Assembly: GCA_001304365.1 (NCBI GenBank)
Contig: LJNA01000016.1
Coordinates: forward strand, 1-14,713
Direction: 5' to 3'
DNA: 14,713 bases
From: Syntrophobacter sp. DG_60
GTDB taxonomy: Bacteria; Desulfobacterota; Desulfofervidia; Desulfofervidales; DG-60
Shown here: positions 1 through 8,279 of the stretch, piece by piece
How the letters are laid out: the number at the start of each line of letters is the position of its first letter
Position numbering within the stretch: the stretch's first letter is position 1
Translations under genes and position numbers: made by a program
Notes under the pieces: model-generated
Told to the model about the DNA's origin: nothing
Databases searched by the model: none
Seen by the model: the letters and a program-made list of their open reading frames with translations, nothing else

Positions 1-1016
1 CCCCTGAAGAGGTAGTAAAGGGGGCAATTGAGGCTGCTGAAGCATCTGATGTAAAGGTAATATTGGTAGGTAAGCAGGATTGCATTGAAAAAAACTTAAA
101 AAAATATTCTATAGATAACCTATCTATACAGGTCCATCATGCTTCACAGGTAGTAAGTATGACCGATACCTCATTTGAGGCCATACGTCGTAAAAAGGAT
201 TCCTCTATTAAAGTAGCCTTAGACTTGGTCAAATCAGGAAAGGCCCATGCTGTATACAGTGCAGGTAATTCAAGCATCACTCTGGCTACCGCTATGTTTG
301 TCTTAGGCCGATTGCCTCAAGTACAACGCCCTGCCCTAGCTGGAATCATTCCTACATTAAATGGTCGTTTTGTACTAATAGATGTGGGAGGCATAGTGGA
401 TTGCCATCCTTTTCATCTTGTACAATTTGCTATCATGGGGCATGTATTTGCCAAGTATATCCTAAATATTGAAAATCCGAAGTTAGGTACCTTAAATATT
501 GGGAAGGAGACTATTAGAGGAAATGAGTTGGTTAAAAAGACATTTACATTTTTACAAAAAAGGGACCTTAACTTTATTGGAAATGTAGAAGGTGGAGATG
601 TCTTACAAGGTAAGGCAGATGTAGTAATCTGCGATGGTTTTGTTGGAAATGTGGCCTTAAAGATGGGAGAGGGGATGGCAGAGGCATTTTTAACTATGAT
701 TAAGGAAGAGGTCAAAAAGAGCTTCTTGGCAAGAATAGGGGTAATCTTGATAAAAAGGTCATTGAAGAATGTATTTAAAAGATGGGATTATTCAGAGCAT
801 GGTGGTGCTCCCCTTTTAGGGGTAAATGGGATAGTAATTGTGGGACATGGACGTTCTAAAGCCAAGGCAGTAAAAAATGGCATCAGGATGGCTGATAAAT
901 TCGTTGCCCAAAAGATAAACCTGCATTTAGAAAAGGGATTAAAAGAATACGAGGTGCCTATGTTGGAAAAACGTTGGCACAGATTGGCAGAAAAAATAAA
1001 AGAAATAGTCTCTTAA
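1..1016 (+). CDS. plsX: Phosphate acyltransferase PlsX, 5'-truncated by window edge
   Basis: PlsX makes acyl-phosphate from acyl-ACP, the first step of the PlsX/PlsY route to phosphatidic acid; it is a peripheral membrane enzyme. The reading frame is open from base 3 (PEEVVKGAIEAAEASDVKVILVG), which matches the family just after its usual N-terminal AVDAMGGD motif, so only about 13 codons are missing; the TTG at 63 is internal. Family landmarks seen are YSAGNSS, PTLNGR, LIDVGG, FIGNVEGGD, VICDGFVGNVALK, and near the C-terminus GGAPLLGVNG followed by HGRSKAKA. Two normally strong motifs are altered: SAGNTGA reads SAGNSSI and DVGAN reads DVGGI. It heads the visible operon; the next gene starts 9 nt after its stop. 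Identity is secure from motifs and context. Confidence 0.93.
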   Translation, partial: PEEVVKGAIEAAEASDVKVILVGKQDCIEKNLKKYSIDNLSIQVHHASQVVSMTDTSFEAIRRKKDSSIKVALDLVKSGKAHAVYSAGNSSITLATAMFVLGRLPQVQRPALAGIIPTLNGRFVLIDVGGIVDCHPFHLVQFAIMGHVFAKYILNIENPKLGTLNIGKETIRGNELVKKTFTFLQKRDLNFIGNVEGGDVLQGKADVVICDGFVGNVALKMGEGMAEAFLTMIKEEVKKSFLARIGVILIKRSLKNVFKRWDYSEHGGAPLLGVNGIVIVGHGRSKAKAVKNGIRMADKFVAQKINLHLEKGLKEYEVPMLEKRWHRLAEKIKEIVS

Positions 1017-1025
1017 GGAGTAAAT

Positions 1026-2180
1026 ATGATCTATCCTCTTACGGAAGAGCAACAAATGATTAAAGAAACTGCTAGGCGTTTGGCTGAGGAAAAGATAGTT
1101 CCTAGAAGGGCTGAATTAGATGAAAAAGATGAATTTCCTTGGGATATCTTAATGGATATGGCCAAGCTTGACCTATCTGGCATCTTCATTCCAGAGGCAT
1201 ATGGCGGTTTGGGGTTTGGGTGTTTTGAAAATGCATTGGCTGTTGAAGAGATAGCATGGGGTTGTGCCGGCGTAGCCACTACTTATGCAGCCAGTGGATT
1301 AGCGGCCTACCCTATTCTCTTATTTGGGAATGAAGAACAGAAAATGAAGTATTTATCAGAAATTGCCAAGGGGCATTTGGCTGCATTTGCCCTAAGTGAA
1401 TCCCAAGCAGGTAGTGATGCCAGTGCTATTCAAACTACTGCTACTGCTGATGGTGATTATTATATACTTAATGGCATAAAGCAGTGGATTACAAGTGGCG
1501 GTGAGGCAGAGATTTATACAGTAATTGCTGTCACAGATAAGCAGAAGGGAACACGTGGAGTAAGTGCATTTATTGTGAAGAAAGAAGATCCTGGCCTTCA
1601 TTTTGGAAAGAAGGAAAGAAAGATGGGGATACGTGCTTCTGCCACAAGGGGGCTTATATTTGAAGACTGCAGAATTCCTAAAGAAAGGCTTATTGGGCGG
1701 GAAGGTATGGGTTTTATTATTGCTATGAGAACTCTAGACGTCAGTCGGCCAGGTGTGGGTGCCTTAGGGGTAGGATTGGCTCAAGGGGCACTAGATGAAG
1801 CTGTGAAATACGCTAAACAGCGTTATCAGTTTGGTCAACCCATCATATCCTTTCAGGCAGTGGGGCACATGTTGGCAGAAATGGCTACCCAGATAGAAGC
1901 AGCACGTGCCTTGGTATATGCTGTTTGTCAACACATTGATGCAAAATCTAAGGATTTTTCTAAATATTCAGCTATGAGTAAACTTTTTGCCTCTGATATG
2001 GCCATGAAGGTGACCACAGATGCAGTACAGATATTGGGGGGGTATGGCTATACCAAGGATTATCCTGTAGAGAAAATGATGAGAGATGCAAAGATATTGC
2101 AAATTTATGAAGGTACCAATCAAATTCAGAGAAATATAATTGCTCAAGCATTAAACAAAGAATATGGGAAGGTTAAATGA
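1026..2180 (+). CDS. Acyl-CoA dehydrogenase (FAD flavoprotein)
   Basis: This 384-residue protein has the standard length and layout of short/medium-chain acyl-CoA dehydrogenases, which interconvert acyl-CoA and trans-2-enoyl-CoA using FAD and an ETF partner. Visible motifs are the FAD/substrate segment [10 protein letters not shown] (122-131), WITSG (154-158), RYQFGQPI (266-273), [16 protein letters not shown] (335-350) and the catalytic-base region [10 protein letters not shown] (360-369), with Glu362 the likely base. ATG 1026 is preceded by AAGGAG at 1015-1020, overlapping the plsX stop. Its stop overlaps the etfB start by 4 nt, so it is probably translationally coupled to its electron carrier. 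Family assignment is firm; chain-length specificity, direction of reaction and whether it acts on CoA or ACP thioesters cannot be read from the sequence. Its position in a fatty-acid synthesis operon is unusual. Confidence 0.95.
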   Translation: MIYPLTEEQQMIKETARRLAEEKIVPRRAELDEKDEFPWDILMDMAKLDLSGIFIPEAYGGLGFGCFENALAVEEIAWGCAGVATTYAASGLAAYPILLFGNEEQKMKYLSEIAKGHLAAFALSESQAGSDASAIQTTATADGDYYILNGIKQWITSGGEAEIYTVIAVTDKQKGTRGVSAFIVKKEDPGLHFGKKERKMGIRASATRGLIFEDCRIPKERLIGREGMGFIIAMRTLDVSRPGVGALGVGLAQGALDEAVKYAKQRYQFGQPIISFQAVGHMLAEMATQIEAARALVYAVCQHIDAKSKDFSKYSAMSKLFASDMAMKVTTDAVQILGGYGYTKDYPVEKMMRDAKILQIYEGTNQIQRNIIAQALNKEYGKVK

Positions 2181-2971
2181 AGTTTATAGTATGTTTGAAA
2201 CAAGTGCCTGAAACAGAATCTGTAAAAATTGATGAGAAAACAGGCACATTGATGAGGACCGGTGTAAAGGGAATTACCAATCCTTATGACCTCTATGCCC
2301 TAGAGGCGGCTTTAAAGCTAAAAGAGGTATATGATGGAAAAATAATAGCAATCAGCATGGGGCCTCCTCAAGCAGAAGAAAGCCTCAGAGAAGCCATTTC
2401 TTATGGAGCAGATGAGGCCATTTTACTTAGTGACCGCCTATTTGCTGGAGCTGATACCTTAGCCACTAGCTATACCTTAGCCCAGGTAATTAGAAAAATA
2501 GGTAATTTTGATTTAGTCCTTTGTGGGAAAGAGGCTATAGATGGCAACACAGCCCAAGTAGGTCCACAATTAGCCCAAAGGTTATCACTGCCTTATGTTG
2601 CCTATGTGCGTAAAATAGGAATAGAAGAGGGGAAGATAATAGTAGAAAGAGCCTTAGAAGATGGCTCTCAGACACTAGTTTTACCTCTACCAGCTTTAGT
2701 AACCGTAGTTAAAGAAATTGGGGAGCCGAGGTTGCCTTCTATTCGCGGAAAGATGCAAGCAAAAAAAGCGCATATACCTATTTGGGAGGCAAAAGATATA
2801 TCTGCAATACCAGAAAAGATAGGACTTACAGGCTCAGCCACACGGGTAATAAAGATATTCAGTCCGCCACTACGTGAGAAGCGGGGGATTATTAGCGGAA
2901 CAGTGGAGGAGCAAGCAAAGAAGTTACTTAGCCATTTGCAAACGCAAGGGATTTTAAAGTCCGGTAACTGA
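2177..2971 (+). CDS. etfB: Electron transfer flavoprotein beta subunit
   Basis: This is the 264-residue ETF beta subunit, partner of the alpha subunit encoded 1 nt downstream. It carries the family's N-terminal [11 protein letters not shown], a [12 protein letters not shown] segment (35-46), the nucleotide-loop region [12 protein letters not shown] (91-102), [14 protein letters not shown] (117-130) and the signature [15 protein letters not shown] (183-197). Known biology: in canonical ETFs this subunit binds AMP, while in electron-bifurcating ETFs the site holds a second FAD. The NPYD..ALE and DGNTAQVGP wording resembles the bifurcating group more than the mitochondrial-type group, but that is a by-eye judgement. 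The ATGA overlap with the dehydrogenase gene shows a coupled operon. Confidence 0.95.
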   Translation: MKFIVCLKQVPETESVKIDEKTGTLMRTGVKGITNPYDLYALEAALKLKEVYDGKIIAISMGPPQAEESLREAISYGADEAILLSDRLFAGADTLATSYTLAQVIRKIGNFDLVLCGKEAIDGNTAQVGPQLAQRLSLPYVAYVRKIGIEEGKIIVERALEDGSQTLVLPLPALVTVVKEIGEPRLPSIRGKMQAKKAHIPIWEAKDISAIPEKIGLTGSATRVIKIFSPPLREKRGIISGTVEEQAKKLLSHLQTQGILKSGN

Positions 2972-2972
2972 G

Positions 2973-4172
2973 ATGGATATTAAGATCGATTTAGAAAAAT
3001 GTACAGGATGCGCAGAGTGTATTGAAGTTTGCCCATTTGAGGCACTGGTACTAGTGGATGGCAAACCTCAAGTAAACGAAGCTTGTACCATATGTGGAGC
3101 ATGTGCAGAGGTGTGTGACGTTGGGGCCATCAGTCTACCAGAAATGCCTAAAATAAAAGTAGATAAAGGTAAGACAAAGGATGTTTGGGTTTGCGCAGAG
3201 CAGCGCGATGGGCAATTAGCCCAAGTAGTTTATGAACTTTTAGGAGAAGCTAGAAAATTGGCTGATGCACTACAGCAAAAAGTGATTGCCGTGTTGTTAG
3301 GATATCGGATCACTTCTCTTGCGCAAGAGCTTGTTAAATATGGAGCAGATAAGGTTTACATTATTGATCACCCCCTTTTAAAAGACTTCAATGAGTCTAT
3401 TTATAGCAGTACCCTAATTAGTTTAATAAGAAAGAGCCAACCAGAAGTGCTTTTGGCAGGAGCAACTGCCAGAGGAAGGTCCGTAATGCCACAGATATCT
3501 GCTGCCTTAGAAACAGGGCTGACTGCAGATTGTACTGGTCTGGCAATAGATGAAAAGACGGGTTTACTTTTACAAACTCGCCCAGCTTTTGGAGGGAATA
3601 TTATGGCTACTATCGCTTGTCCAGAGAAAAGACCACAAATGGCCACAGTTCGGCCCAATGTATTACCCAAGCCTCTGACTAATTCAGGACGTCAGGGTGA
3701 AATAGTAGATGTGCACTTCAATGAGGAGAACACTAAAAGCCATGTCCAAGTCATAAAATTTATCAAAGAAATAGAAGATAGTATAGATTTAGCAGAAGCA
3801 GATGTTATTGTAGCTGGTGGTCGCGGTTTGAAAGAGGCCAAAAATTTTAAATTGATTAAAGAATTGGCGAAGCTTTTAGGAGGAGCAGTAGGGGCTACAA
3901 GAGCCGTAGTAGATGCTGGCTGGGTACCTGCTAATTTCCAAGTTGGTCAGACAGGGAAAACTGTGAACCCTAAGCTCTATATTGCCTGCGGTATCTCTGG
4001 GGCCATCCAACACATAGTAGGTATGCAATCCTCAAAGGTAATTGTGGCCATTAATAATGACCCTAATGCCCCCATTTTTAATATTGCCACTTATGGTATT
4101 GTAGTGGACCTATTTGAGGTGATACCAGCTATGATTAAGGAAATAAAGAGGAGGCGAGAAATTCATTCATGA
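2973..4172 (+). CDS. etfA: ETF alpha subunit with N-terminal 2x[4Fe-4S] ferredoxin domain
   Basis: The protein has 399 residues against roughly 310-330 for a plain ETF alpha; the extra length is an N-terminal ferredoxin module. Cluster motifs are C10-x2-C13-x2-C16-x3-C20-P and C38-x2-C41-x2-C44-x3-C48 (the last followed by Asp rather than Pro). Residues about 70-250 form the ETF alpha N-domain. Residues about 275-395 form the FAD-binding domain, with GGRGLKEAKNF (282-292), GATRAVVDAGWVP (307-319), QVGQTGKTVNPKLYIACGIS (323-342) and GAIQHIVGM (343-351). The same ferredoxin-plus-ETF-alpha architecture is known from CarE of the Acetobacterium caffeyl-CoA reductase, an electron-bifurcating complex. 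It starts 1 nt after the etfB stop with no strong ribosome site, so coupling is likely. The domain fusion is seen directly; bifurcation is inferred. Confidence 0.95.
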   Translation: MDIKIDLEKCTGCAECIEVCPFEALVLVDGKPQVNEACTICGACAEVCDVGAISLPEMPKIKVDKGKTKDVWVCAEQRDGQLAQVVYELLGEARKLADALQQKVIAVLLGYRITSLAQELVKYGADKVYIIDHPLLKDFNESIYSSTLISLIRKSQPEVLLAGATARGRSVMPQISAALETGLTADCTGLAIDEKTGLLLQTRPAFGGNIMATIACPEKRPQMATVRPNVLPKPLTNSGRQGEIVDVHFNEENTKSHVQVIKFIKEIEDSIDLAEADVIVAGGRGLKEAKNFKLIKELAKLLGGAVGATRAVVDAGWVPANFQVGQTGKTVNPKLYIACGISGAIQHIVGMQSSKVIVAINNDPNAPIFNIATYGIVVDLFEVIPAMIKEIKRRREIHS

Positions 4173-4906
4173 AGGATAGAATAGCTGTTGTTACTGGTGG
4201 TTCAAGGGGTATTGGACGCTGCATTGCCCTGTGCCTAGCACAAGAGGCAAAGGTTATCATCACTTGTGTAAAAAGATGGGAGGCAGCAGAGGCAACGGTT
4301 AAAGAAATTCAAAGTAAAGGCGGTGAGGCTTGGGCATACCAATTTGACGTATCCTCCTTTGGACAAACACAAGGTTTTTTTAAAGAAATTATTGCCAAAT
4401 TTGGCAGAGTGGATTACCTCATTAATAATGCAGGCATTGCAAGAGATGGTCTAATCTTAAGGATGAAAGAGGAAGCTTGGGATGAAGTGTTAGCAGTAAA
4501 TCTAAAAGGCACATTTAATTGCATTAAGGCAGTAGCAAGCATTATGATAAGGCAAGGCTATGGACGCATTGTAAATATTAGCTCAATAGTAGCCTTTATG
4601 GGTAATATAGGCCAGGCGAATTACGTATCTTCTAAGGCTGGAATAATAGGGTTAACTAAGGCAATGGCACGAGAACTAGCAACAAAAGGTATTACAGTAA
4701 ATGCTGTGGCGCCTGGTTTTATTGAAACTGAAATGACAGCTAGCTTACCCGAGAAGGTAAAAGAATATATGCTTTCTCAAATTCCACTGGGTCATTTTGG
4801 CAAACCCGAAGATATAGCTGAGGTAGTAGCCTTTTTGTTGTCTGATAAGGCTAGATACATCACCGGTCAAGTAGTCCATGTAAATGGTGGGATGTATATG
4901 CAGTAA
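4169..4906 (+). CDS. fabG: 3-oxoacyl-[acyl-carrier-protein] reductase (FabG)
   Basis: FabG carries out the NADPH-dependent reduction of 3-oxoacyl-ACP in type II fatty-acid synthesis. The 245-residue protein is a classical short-chain dehydrogenase: Rossmann motif TGGSRGIG (9-16), NNAG (86-89), Asn111, catalytic Ser139, Tyr152 and Lys156 in the stretch [20 protein letters not shown], and [16 protein letters not shown] (around 174-189), which is typical of FabG. A strong GAGGAGG site lies at about 4148-4154 and ATG 4169 overlaps the etfA stop. The acpP and fabF genes follow directly, which fixes the role better than sequence alone. SDR paralogues acting on CoA esters look similar, so a dual or CoA role tied to the upstream dehydrogenase cannot be excluded. 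Confidence 0.95.
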   Translation: MKDRIAVVTGGSRGIGRCIALCLAQEAKVIITCVKRWEAAEATVKEIQSKGGEAWAYQFDVSSFGQTQGFFKEIIAKFGRVDYLINNAGIARDGLILRMKEEAWDEVLAVNLKGTFNCIKAVASIMIRQGYGRIVNISSIVAFMGNIGQANYVSSKAGIIGLTKAMARELATKGITVNAVAPGFIETEMTASLPEKVKEYMLSQIPLGHFGKPEDIAEVVAFLLSDKARYITGQVVHVNGGMYMQ

Positions 4907-4911
4907 TTTCA

Positions 4912-4920
4912 AAGGAGGTG
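4912..4920 (+). promoter_or_regulatory. Strong Shine-Dalgarno site deciding the acpP start
   Basis: AAGGAGGTG at 4912-4920 is a near-perfect anti-16S match. It sits 6 nt before GTG 4927. The in-frame GTG at 4918 lies inside this site and so cannot be the start it serves. Confidence 0.85.
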
Positions 4921-4926
4921 AATGCC

Positions 4927-5169
4927 GTGGCATCTATTGAAGAAAAGGTAAGGGAAATCATTGCTAATCAGCTTGGTGTTGAACCAGCTGAAGTAGTGCC
5001 TGAGGCTTCTTTTGTAGATGATTTAGGAGCGGATTCTTTGGACTTGGTGGAGTTGGTTATGGCCATGGAGGAGGAATTCGGTGTTGAGGTGCCTGATGAA
5101 GAGGCAGAAAAAATGCGTACTGTTCAAGACACAATAAATTATCTTAGAGGCCATACTAAGGAGTCATAA
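4927..5169 (+). CDS. acpP: Acyl carrier protein
   Basis: This small acidic protein carries growing acyl chains on a 4'-phosphopantetheine arm. With the GTG 4927 start it has 80 residues, the normal ACP length, beginning [18 protein letters not shown]. The phosphopantetheine attachment site is Ser37 in the [13 protein letters not shown] motif, followed by [15 protein letters not shown] of helix III. An upstream in-frame GTG at 4918 would add three residues but falls inside the Shine-Dalgarno sequence. The gene is 20 nt after fabG and 1 nt before fabF, the standard fabG-acpP-fabF order. Identity is certain from length, motif and context. Confidence 0.97.
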   Translation: MASIEEKVREIIANQLGVEPAEVVPEASFVDDLGADSLDLVELVMAMEEEFGVEVPDEEAEKMRTVQDTINYLRGHTKES

Positions 5170-5170
5170 T

Positions 5171-6409
5171 GTGAGGAGAATAGTAATTACAGGTCTGGGT
5201 TTGGTCACCCCGGTAGGCATTGGTGTAAGGGAGAGTTGGGGGGCCATTTGCCAGGGACAATCAGGCATCACAGAAATTACCCGATTTGATGCATCTTCGT
5301 ATAATAGCCAAATTGCAGGAGAAGTAAAGAATTTTCACCCTGAGGATTTTATTGCAAGAAAACATATTAAACATATGGATTTGTTTATTCAATATGCATT
5401 GGCTGCTTCACGGATGGCTATAGAGGATGCAAAACTTAATATTGATGAAAAAATGGCCCCTCATGTTGGGGTGATCATTGGGTGTGGTCTGGGGGGATTG
5501 CCAGGGATTGAGAAATATCATAAAATCCTGTTAGAATCAGGACCTAAGAAAGTCTCGCCATTTTTTATCCCTATGGTAATTGGCAATATGGCTTCAGGCT
5601 ATGTTTCTATAGAGTTTGGTTTACGTGGGCCCAATTCATGTACTACAACTGCCTGTGCATCGGGTGCCCATGCCCTAGGAGAGGCATATTTATATATTAA
5701 ATCAGGATTAGCCGATATTATCCTTGCAGGTGGGACAGAGTCAACCATTACTCCATTATGTATTGCTGGATTTGGTGCAACAAGGGCCCTTTCTACTAGA
5801 AATCATGAGCCAGAAAAGGCATCTCGCCCCTTTGATAGGGAGAGGGATGGCTTTATTGCTGCTGAAGGTGCAGGAGTGCTTATTTTAGAGGATTTAAATT
5901 GTGCATTAGAGAGAGGGGCAAAGATTTATGCAGAGTTAGTGGGATATGGTGCTAGTAGCGATGCCTATCACATTACTGCAACACCGCCTGAAGGGAATGG
6001 AGCTGCGTTGTGCATGCAAAAGGCCTTAGATAATGCAAATATTTTGTCTAATGAAGTGGATTATATCAATGCCCATGGTACATCTACTAAGTTAAACGAT
6101 TTAACAGAAACTAAAGCTATAAAAACGGTATTCAAGGAACATGCCTATAAGTTATCTATTAGTTCTAACAAATCCATGATTGGGCACCTTTTGGGTGGGG
6201 CTGGGGCTGTAGAATCAGCATTTACTATCCTTAGTATCTATAACGGAATCATCCCCCCTACTATAAATTATGAGAATCCTGACCCCGAGTGTGACTTGGA
6301 TTACACCCCAAATGTTGCTGAGAAAAAGGAAGTAAAATTAGCTATATGTAATTCTTTTGGATTTGGCGGGGCAAATGCCTCGCTTGTGTTTAAAAAATTT
6401 GAGGGTTAA
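5171..6409 (+). CDS. fabF: 3-oxoacyl-[acyl-carrier-protein] synthase II (FabF)
   Basis: FabF is the decarboxylating Claisen condensing enzyme that elongates acyl-ACP with malonyl-ACP. The protein has 412 residues, the usual FabF length, and a complete Cys-His-His triad: Cys162 in [13 protein letters not shown], His302 in [12 protein letters not shown] and His339 in [18 protein letters not shown], with the conserved Lys334. [17 protein letters not shown] (219-235) and the glycine-rich C-terminus [14 protein letters not shown] are also typical. It starts with GTG 5171, served by AAGGAG at 5158-5163 at the end of acpP. No fabH (KAS III) or fabD is present in this cluster, so initiation must be encoded elsewhere. 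Confidence 0.96.
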   Translation: MRRIVITGLGLVTPVGIGVRESWGAICQGQSGITEITRFDASSYNSQIAGEVKNFHPEDFIARKHIKHMDLFIQYALAASRMAIEDAKLNIDEKMAPHVGVIIGCGLGGLPGIEKYHKILLESGPKKVSPFFIPMVIGNMASGYVSIEFGLRGPNSCTTTACASGAHALGEAYLYIKSGLADIILAGGTESTITPLCIAGFGATRALSTRNHEPEKASRPFDRERDGFIAAEGAGVLILEDLNCALERGAKIYAELVGYGASSDAYHITATPPEGNGAALCMQKALDNANILSNEVDYINAHGTSTKLNDLTETKAIKTVFKEHAYKLSISSNKSMIGHLLGGAGAVESAFTILSIYNGIIPPTINYENPDPECDLDYTPNVAEKKEVKLAICNSFGFGGANASLVFKKFEG

Positions 6410-6412
6410 GCA

Positions 6413-8113
6413 GTGTTAAAAGAAGGCCGCATTGTTATTGGCTCAGATCATGCAGGATATAAATTAAAAAAGGCCATCAAATCTTATTTAGAAGAACAAG
6501 GTATTCAAATAAAGGATATGGGCACAGATAGTGAGGAATCTGTAGATTATCCTTATTTTGGACGGGCAGTAGCTAAAGCCGTGGCCTCTGGGGAGTTTAA
6601 AAGGGGCATTTTAGTATGTGGCACAGGCATAGGTATGTCTATTGTGGCCAATCGCTTGCCGGGCATAAGGGCTGTTTTGTGTACTGACTCCTACTTAGCC
6701 AAAGCAAGCCGTATGCATAATGATGCCAATATCTTAGTATTAGGGGAAAGAGACATAGGCAGCGGAAGGGCCTTAGAAATTATTAAGGCATGGCTAGATA
6801 CTCCCTTTAGTGGTGGCAGGCACAAAAGACGTGTAGACCAGATTGACAAAGAATATACAACTATTGATGATTATAGCACACTTAAGGGTTTTGATCCAGA
6901 AATTTATATGGCCTTAGAAGGCGAATGGGAAAGGCAGAGGTATAAACTACAGCTAATAGCTTCAGAAAATATTGCCAGCCCAAGGGTGCGTCAAGTTATG
7001 GCCAATGTGCTGACTCATAAATATGCTGAGGGTTATCCAGGGAGGCGTTACTATGGGGGCTGTGAATATGCCGATATTGCTGAAAATTTAGCTATTGAGC
7101 GGTTAAAGCAACTCTTTTCTGCGGAATATGCCAATGTCCAGCCCCACTCCGGCACACAGGCCAATATGGCTATCTATTTTAGTGTATTAAATCCTGGTGA
7201 TACCATTATGGGCATGGATCTTGCCCATGGTGGACACCTAAGCCATGGAAGCCCTGTAAATTTTTCAGGGATGATGTATAAAGTGGTCTCCTACGGAGTT
7301 AATAGAGAAACAGAGACCATAGACTATGAAAAATTGGCTGATTTGGCTAGAAAGCATAGACCAAAGCTGATTATTGCAGGTGCTAGCGCCTACCCCAGGG
7401 TTATTGATTTTAAACGTTTTCTAGAAATTGCAGATGAAATAGGGGCCTATTTGGTGGCAGATATGGCCCACATTGCTGGATTAATCGCTGCTGGCATACA
7501 CCCCTCCCCTATTCCTTATGCCCATTTTATTACCTCTACTACCCAAAAGACAATGCGTGGGCCCCGTGGTGGTTTTATATTGGCAAAAGAGGAATTTGCT
7601 AAAAAGTTAAATAAAATTATGTTTCCAGGCATTCAGGGCGGACCTTTAATGAATATTATCGCTGCTAAGGCGCTTGCCTTTAAAGAGGCATTGACAGAAA
7701 ATTTTAAAGTATATCAAAAACAAATTGTCATAAATTCCCAAAAATTTGCATCTTTTATGGAAGAGGGCGGCTTCCGTATAGTCTCTGGAGGCACAGATAA
7801 CCATTTATTTCTAATAGATTTAACCAATAAAGGCATTACTGGGAAGGAAGCGGAAAAGGCCTTAGACGAGGCAGGCATTACTGTAAATAAAAATGCTATT
7901 CCCTTTGATAAAAGGAGTCCTTTTATTACTAGTGGGATTCGTATTGGCACCCCAGTAATAACTACCCGAGGGATGAAAGAAGGAGAGATGGAAATCATTG
8001 CCCAATTTATTCTAGATGTGCTTAAGGATGTGAATAATCAGAAAACTATCAGAGAGGTGAGACAAGCAGTAAAGGAATTTTGTACCAAATTTCCTTTATT
8101 TGCCTGGGAGTAA
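6413..8113 (+). CDS. Fused ribose-5-phosphate isomerase B / serine hydroxymethyltransferase
   Basis: One uninterrupted 566-codon frame encodes two enzymes that are separate neighbours (rpiB, glyA) in related operons. Residues 1 to about 145 are RpiB (ribose-5-P/ribulose-5-P isomerisation): [10 protein letters not shown] (10-19), catalytic Cys70 in [14 protein letters not shown], and His102 in [14 protein letters not shown]. After a short linker, residues about 155-566 are PLP-dependent SHMT (serine + THF to glycine + methylene-THF): [10 protein letters not shown] (181-190), [13 protein letters not shown] (204-216), QPHSGTQAN (243-251), [11 protein letters not shown] (351-361), the PLP lysine Lys379 in [12 protein letters not shown], and [11 protein letters not shown] near the C-terminus. 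The residue before the lysine is Gln378, where most SHMTs have His. The GTG start at 6413 follows fabF by 3 nt. No internal start with a ribosome site is apparent at the domain boundary. Confidence 0.92.
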   Translation: MLKEGRIVIGSDHAGYKLKKAIKSYLEEQGIQIKDMGTDSEESVDYPYFGRAVAKAVASGEFKRGILVCGTGIGMSIVANRLPGIRAVLCTDSYLAKASRMHNDANILVLGERDIGSGRALEIIKAWLDTPFSGGRHKRRVDQIDKEYTTIDDYSTLKGFDPEIYMALEGEWERQRYKLQLIASENIASPRVRQVMANVLTHKYAEGYPGRRYYGGCEYADIAENLAIERLKQLFSAEYANVQPHSGTQANMAIYFSVLNPGDTIMGMDLAHGGHLSHGSPVNFSGMMYKVVSYGVNRETETIDYEKLADLARKHRPKLIIAGASAYPRVIDFKRFLEIADEIGAYLVADMAHIAGLIAAGIHPSPIPYAHFITSTTQKTMRGPRGGFILAKEEFAKKLNKIMFPGIQGGPLMNIIAAKALAFKEALTENFKVYQKQIVINSQKFASFMEEGGFRIVSGGTDNHLFLIDLTNKGITGKEAEKALDEAGITVNKNAIPFDKRSPFITSGIRIGTPVITTRGMKEGEMEIIAQFILDVLKDVNNQKTIREVRQAVKEFCTKFPLFAWE

Positions 8114-8115
8114 TG

Positions 8116-8150
8116 TAATTACTCAATATCCTGTGGATTTTGAGTAATTA
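8116..8150 (+). repeat. Perfect 11-bp inverted repeat (hairpin R1) after the glyA stop
   Basis: TAATTACTCAA at 8116-8126 pairs exactly with TTGAGTAATTA at 8140-8150 around a 13-nt loop. It lies 3 nt past the fusion-gene stop. No U-tract follows, so it is not a standard intrinsic terminator, though it could stabilise the 3' end. A diverged copy of its right side (ATTTTGAG-T/C-AATTA) recurs at 8255-8268. Confidence 0.75.
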
Positions 8151-8234
8151 ATTGAAAAATGCAAAATCAAAGAAAAGATTAGGTCAAAGGAAATAATTTT
8201 GCACTTTGCACTTTGCAATATTCATTTTTCATTG
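8151..8234. repeat. Imperfect palindromic intergenic repeat of TGCAAA(GT) type
   Basis: The left arm ATTGAAAAATGCAAAAT (8151-8167) is matched in inverted orientation on the right by TTTTGCAC-TTTGCAC-TTTGCAA (8197-8218) and TTCATTTTTCATT (8221-8233). The core contains a short tandem of TTTGCAC. Repeats worded like this occur between genes in many anaerobe genomes and resemble small non-autonomous elements. No coding potential is seen. Confidence 0.65.
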
Positions 8235-8239
8235 TCTGG

Positions 8240-8261
8240 TCAAAATTCCACTGAATTTTGA
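8240..8261 (+). repeat. Perfect 9-bp inverted repeat (hairpin R2)
   Basis: TCAAAATTC (8240-8248) and GAATTTTGA (8253-8261) pair perfectly around a CACT loop. The segment is a diverged direct copy of the R1 hairpin region, so R1 and R2 bracket the TGCAAA repeat. It lies 18 nt before the dCMP deaminase start. Confidence 0.75.
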
Positions 8262-8263
8262 GC

Positions 8264-8278
8264 AATTACGGAGTAATT
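8264..8278 (+). promoter_or_regulatory. Small hairpin overlapping the ribosome-binding site of the deaminase gene
   Basis: AATTAC (8264-8269) and GTAATT (8273-8278) can pair around the GGA at 8270-8272. The Shine-Dalgarno core GGAG (8270-8273) therefore falls in the loop and first stem base, 6 nt before ATG 8280. The stem is A/U rich and weak, so any effect on translation is speculative. Confidence 0.4.
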
Positions 8279-8279
8279 A

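Noticed and set aside
63..65. TTG at 63 as the plsX start
   Set aside because: The frame is open to the window edge and the upstream residues match PlsX, so the gene begins before the window.
413..715. Minus-strand open frames across the window (for example here, 3401-3670, 7714-7998, 12112-12351)
   Set aside because: Each lies antisense within a well-identified gene, with low-complexity translations and no domain.
4918..4926. Earlier GTG start for acpP
   Set aside because: This GTG lies within the AAGGAGGTG Shine-Dalgarno sequence; GTG 4927 has ideal spacing and gives the normal 80-residue ACP.
6880..6930. Separate internal start for the SHMT half of the fusion
   Set aside because: No stop separates the halves and no Shine-Dalgarno sequence precedes the ATG at about 6908, which also falls inside the SHMT N-terminal region.
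8116..8150. Hairpin R1 as an intrinsic terminator
   Set aside because: The stem is A+T rich and no run of T follows it; better described as a repeat.
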